NCBI GenBank assembly: GCA_002379855.1
Contig: DFUX01000086.1
Location: 1-5,637 of the forward strand
Direction: 5' to 3'
Length of the DNA: 5,637 nt
DNA from: Cloacimonetes bacterium UBA4175
GTDB taxonomy: Bacteria > Cloacimonadota > Cloacimonadia > Cloacimonadales > Cloacimonadaceae
Below, piece after piece: positions 5,450-5,637 of the stretch (position 1 is the first letter of the stretch; each line of letters starts with the position of its first letter). The translations under genes and the position numbers were made by a program. Below the pieces are notes generated by a model, which was not told the DNA's origin, did not search any database, and saw only the letters and a program-made list of their open reading frames with translations.

Positions 5450-5499
5450 CGCCAAAGTGATCGCAACCGCAACTGCCATGTTGAGACGCTTTGGCGATC
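5450..5499 (-). promoter_or_regulatory. Leader stem-loop with alternative pairing upstream of the deacetylase
   Basis: CGCCAAAG (5450-5457) is a perfect 8-base inverted match to CTTTGGCG (5489-5496). An overlapping alternative pairs GATCGC (5459-5464) with GCGATC (5494-5499), and an inner CAAC/GTTG hairpin (5470-5473 with 5480-5483) fits the first form. If transcription starts near 5498, the first bases of the mRNA would form this stem. It could stabilise the 5' end or be a switch, but I recognise no known riboswitch class. Confidence 0.35.
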
Positions 5500-5504
5500 C
5501 GTCT

Positions 5505-5532
5505 TGGATATAGCCATACAGATTTGTGTCAA
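5505..5532 (-). promoter_or_regulatory. Sigma70-like promoter for the deacetylase-methyltransferase pair
   Basis: On the minus strand a perfect TTGACA (5532-5527) is followed after 16 bases by TATCCA (5510-5505, four of six to TATAAT). A run of A on the minus strand lies just upstream (5534-5540), as in an UP element. A start near 5498 would leave a leader of about 105 bases. The -35 box is strong and the -10 box moderate. Confidence 0.45.
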
Positions 5533-5594
5533 TGTTTTTTTCGGTGGTATGATGTTATGCCCGGTGATGGAGTATGGGCGGCTGCTTGTTTCTG

Positions 5595-5618
5595 GTTCAC
5601 GCAGATAGACGCGGATTA
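5595..5618. repeat. Imperfect 10-base tandem ACGCAGATAG/ACGCGGATTA
   Basis: ACGCAGATAG (5599-5608) is followed directly by ACGCGGATTA (5609-5618), seven of ten bases the same. Read on the minus strand this gives ATCCGCGTCTATCTGCGTGA, which resembles a 'CTGCGTnnATCTGCG' word I recall from intergenic DNA of many unrelated bacteria. Only two units are visible near the window edge, so its extent and origin cannot be judged. Confidence 0.4.
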
Positions 5619-5637
5619 TTTAAGGGCTGCCGAAGTC

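Noticed and set aside
5384..5608. Plus-strand open frame over the deacetylase promoter region
   Set aside because: It has no recognisable domain and overlaps the promoter and leader of a well-supported minus-strand gene.

Overview
The window looks like a chromosomal piece of a Gram-negative-type bacterium that makes diaminopimelate (DAP). All six supported genes, one of them cut by the left edge, lie on the minus strand, so transcription runs right to left. GC content is moderate to high. I tentatively associate this mix (a DapF starting KMQAQGNDF, a PepT-like M20 peptidase next to dapB/dapF, a short RodZ-like protein) with a little-cultivated phylum such as Cloacimonadota. That is an impression from memory, not something the sequence proves.

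Right part (5637 to 3899): a 244-base upstream region holds a sigma70-like promoter and a leader that can fold. It is followed by a two-gene unit: a polysaccharide deacetylase of the exopolysaccharide/PEP-CTERM-associated type with a DUF3473-like tail, and a class I SAM-dependent methyltransferase whose start overlaps the deacetylase stop. Sampled GC in this unit is lower than in the operon downstream.

Middle (3898 to 501): after a 133-base gap comes a tightly packed four-gene operon: an M20 metallopeptidase (PepT-like), dapB, dapF and a RodZ-like membrane protein. The spacings are +9, -7 and -13 bases, so the last three genes are probably translationally coupled. DapB and DapF carry out two steps of DAP synthesis, and DAP supplies lysine and the peptidoglycan cross-link. 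RodZ links the MreB cytoskeleton to the wall-building machinery. The operon therefore reads as a cell-wall precursor and cell-shape unit, with a peptidase whose role there is unclear.

Left part (500 to 1): a 384-base non-coding stretch (117-500) is rich in inverted repeats, including a terminator-like stem, a palindrome resembling disseminated intergenic repeats, a GT-rich quasi-repeat and a possible promoter. It ends in the start of an unrecognised minus-strand gene with a strong ribosome binding site, cut by the window edge.

I found no clear new defence, mobile or RNA system. The points most worth a second look are the substitutions at substrate-binding positions of DapF, the placing of a PepT-like peptidase in a DAP operon, and the structured repeats at both ends.
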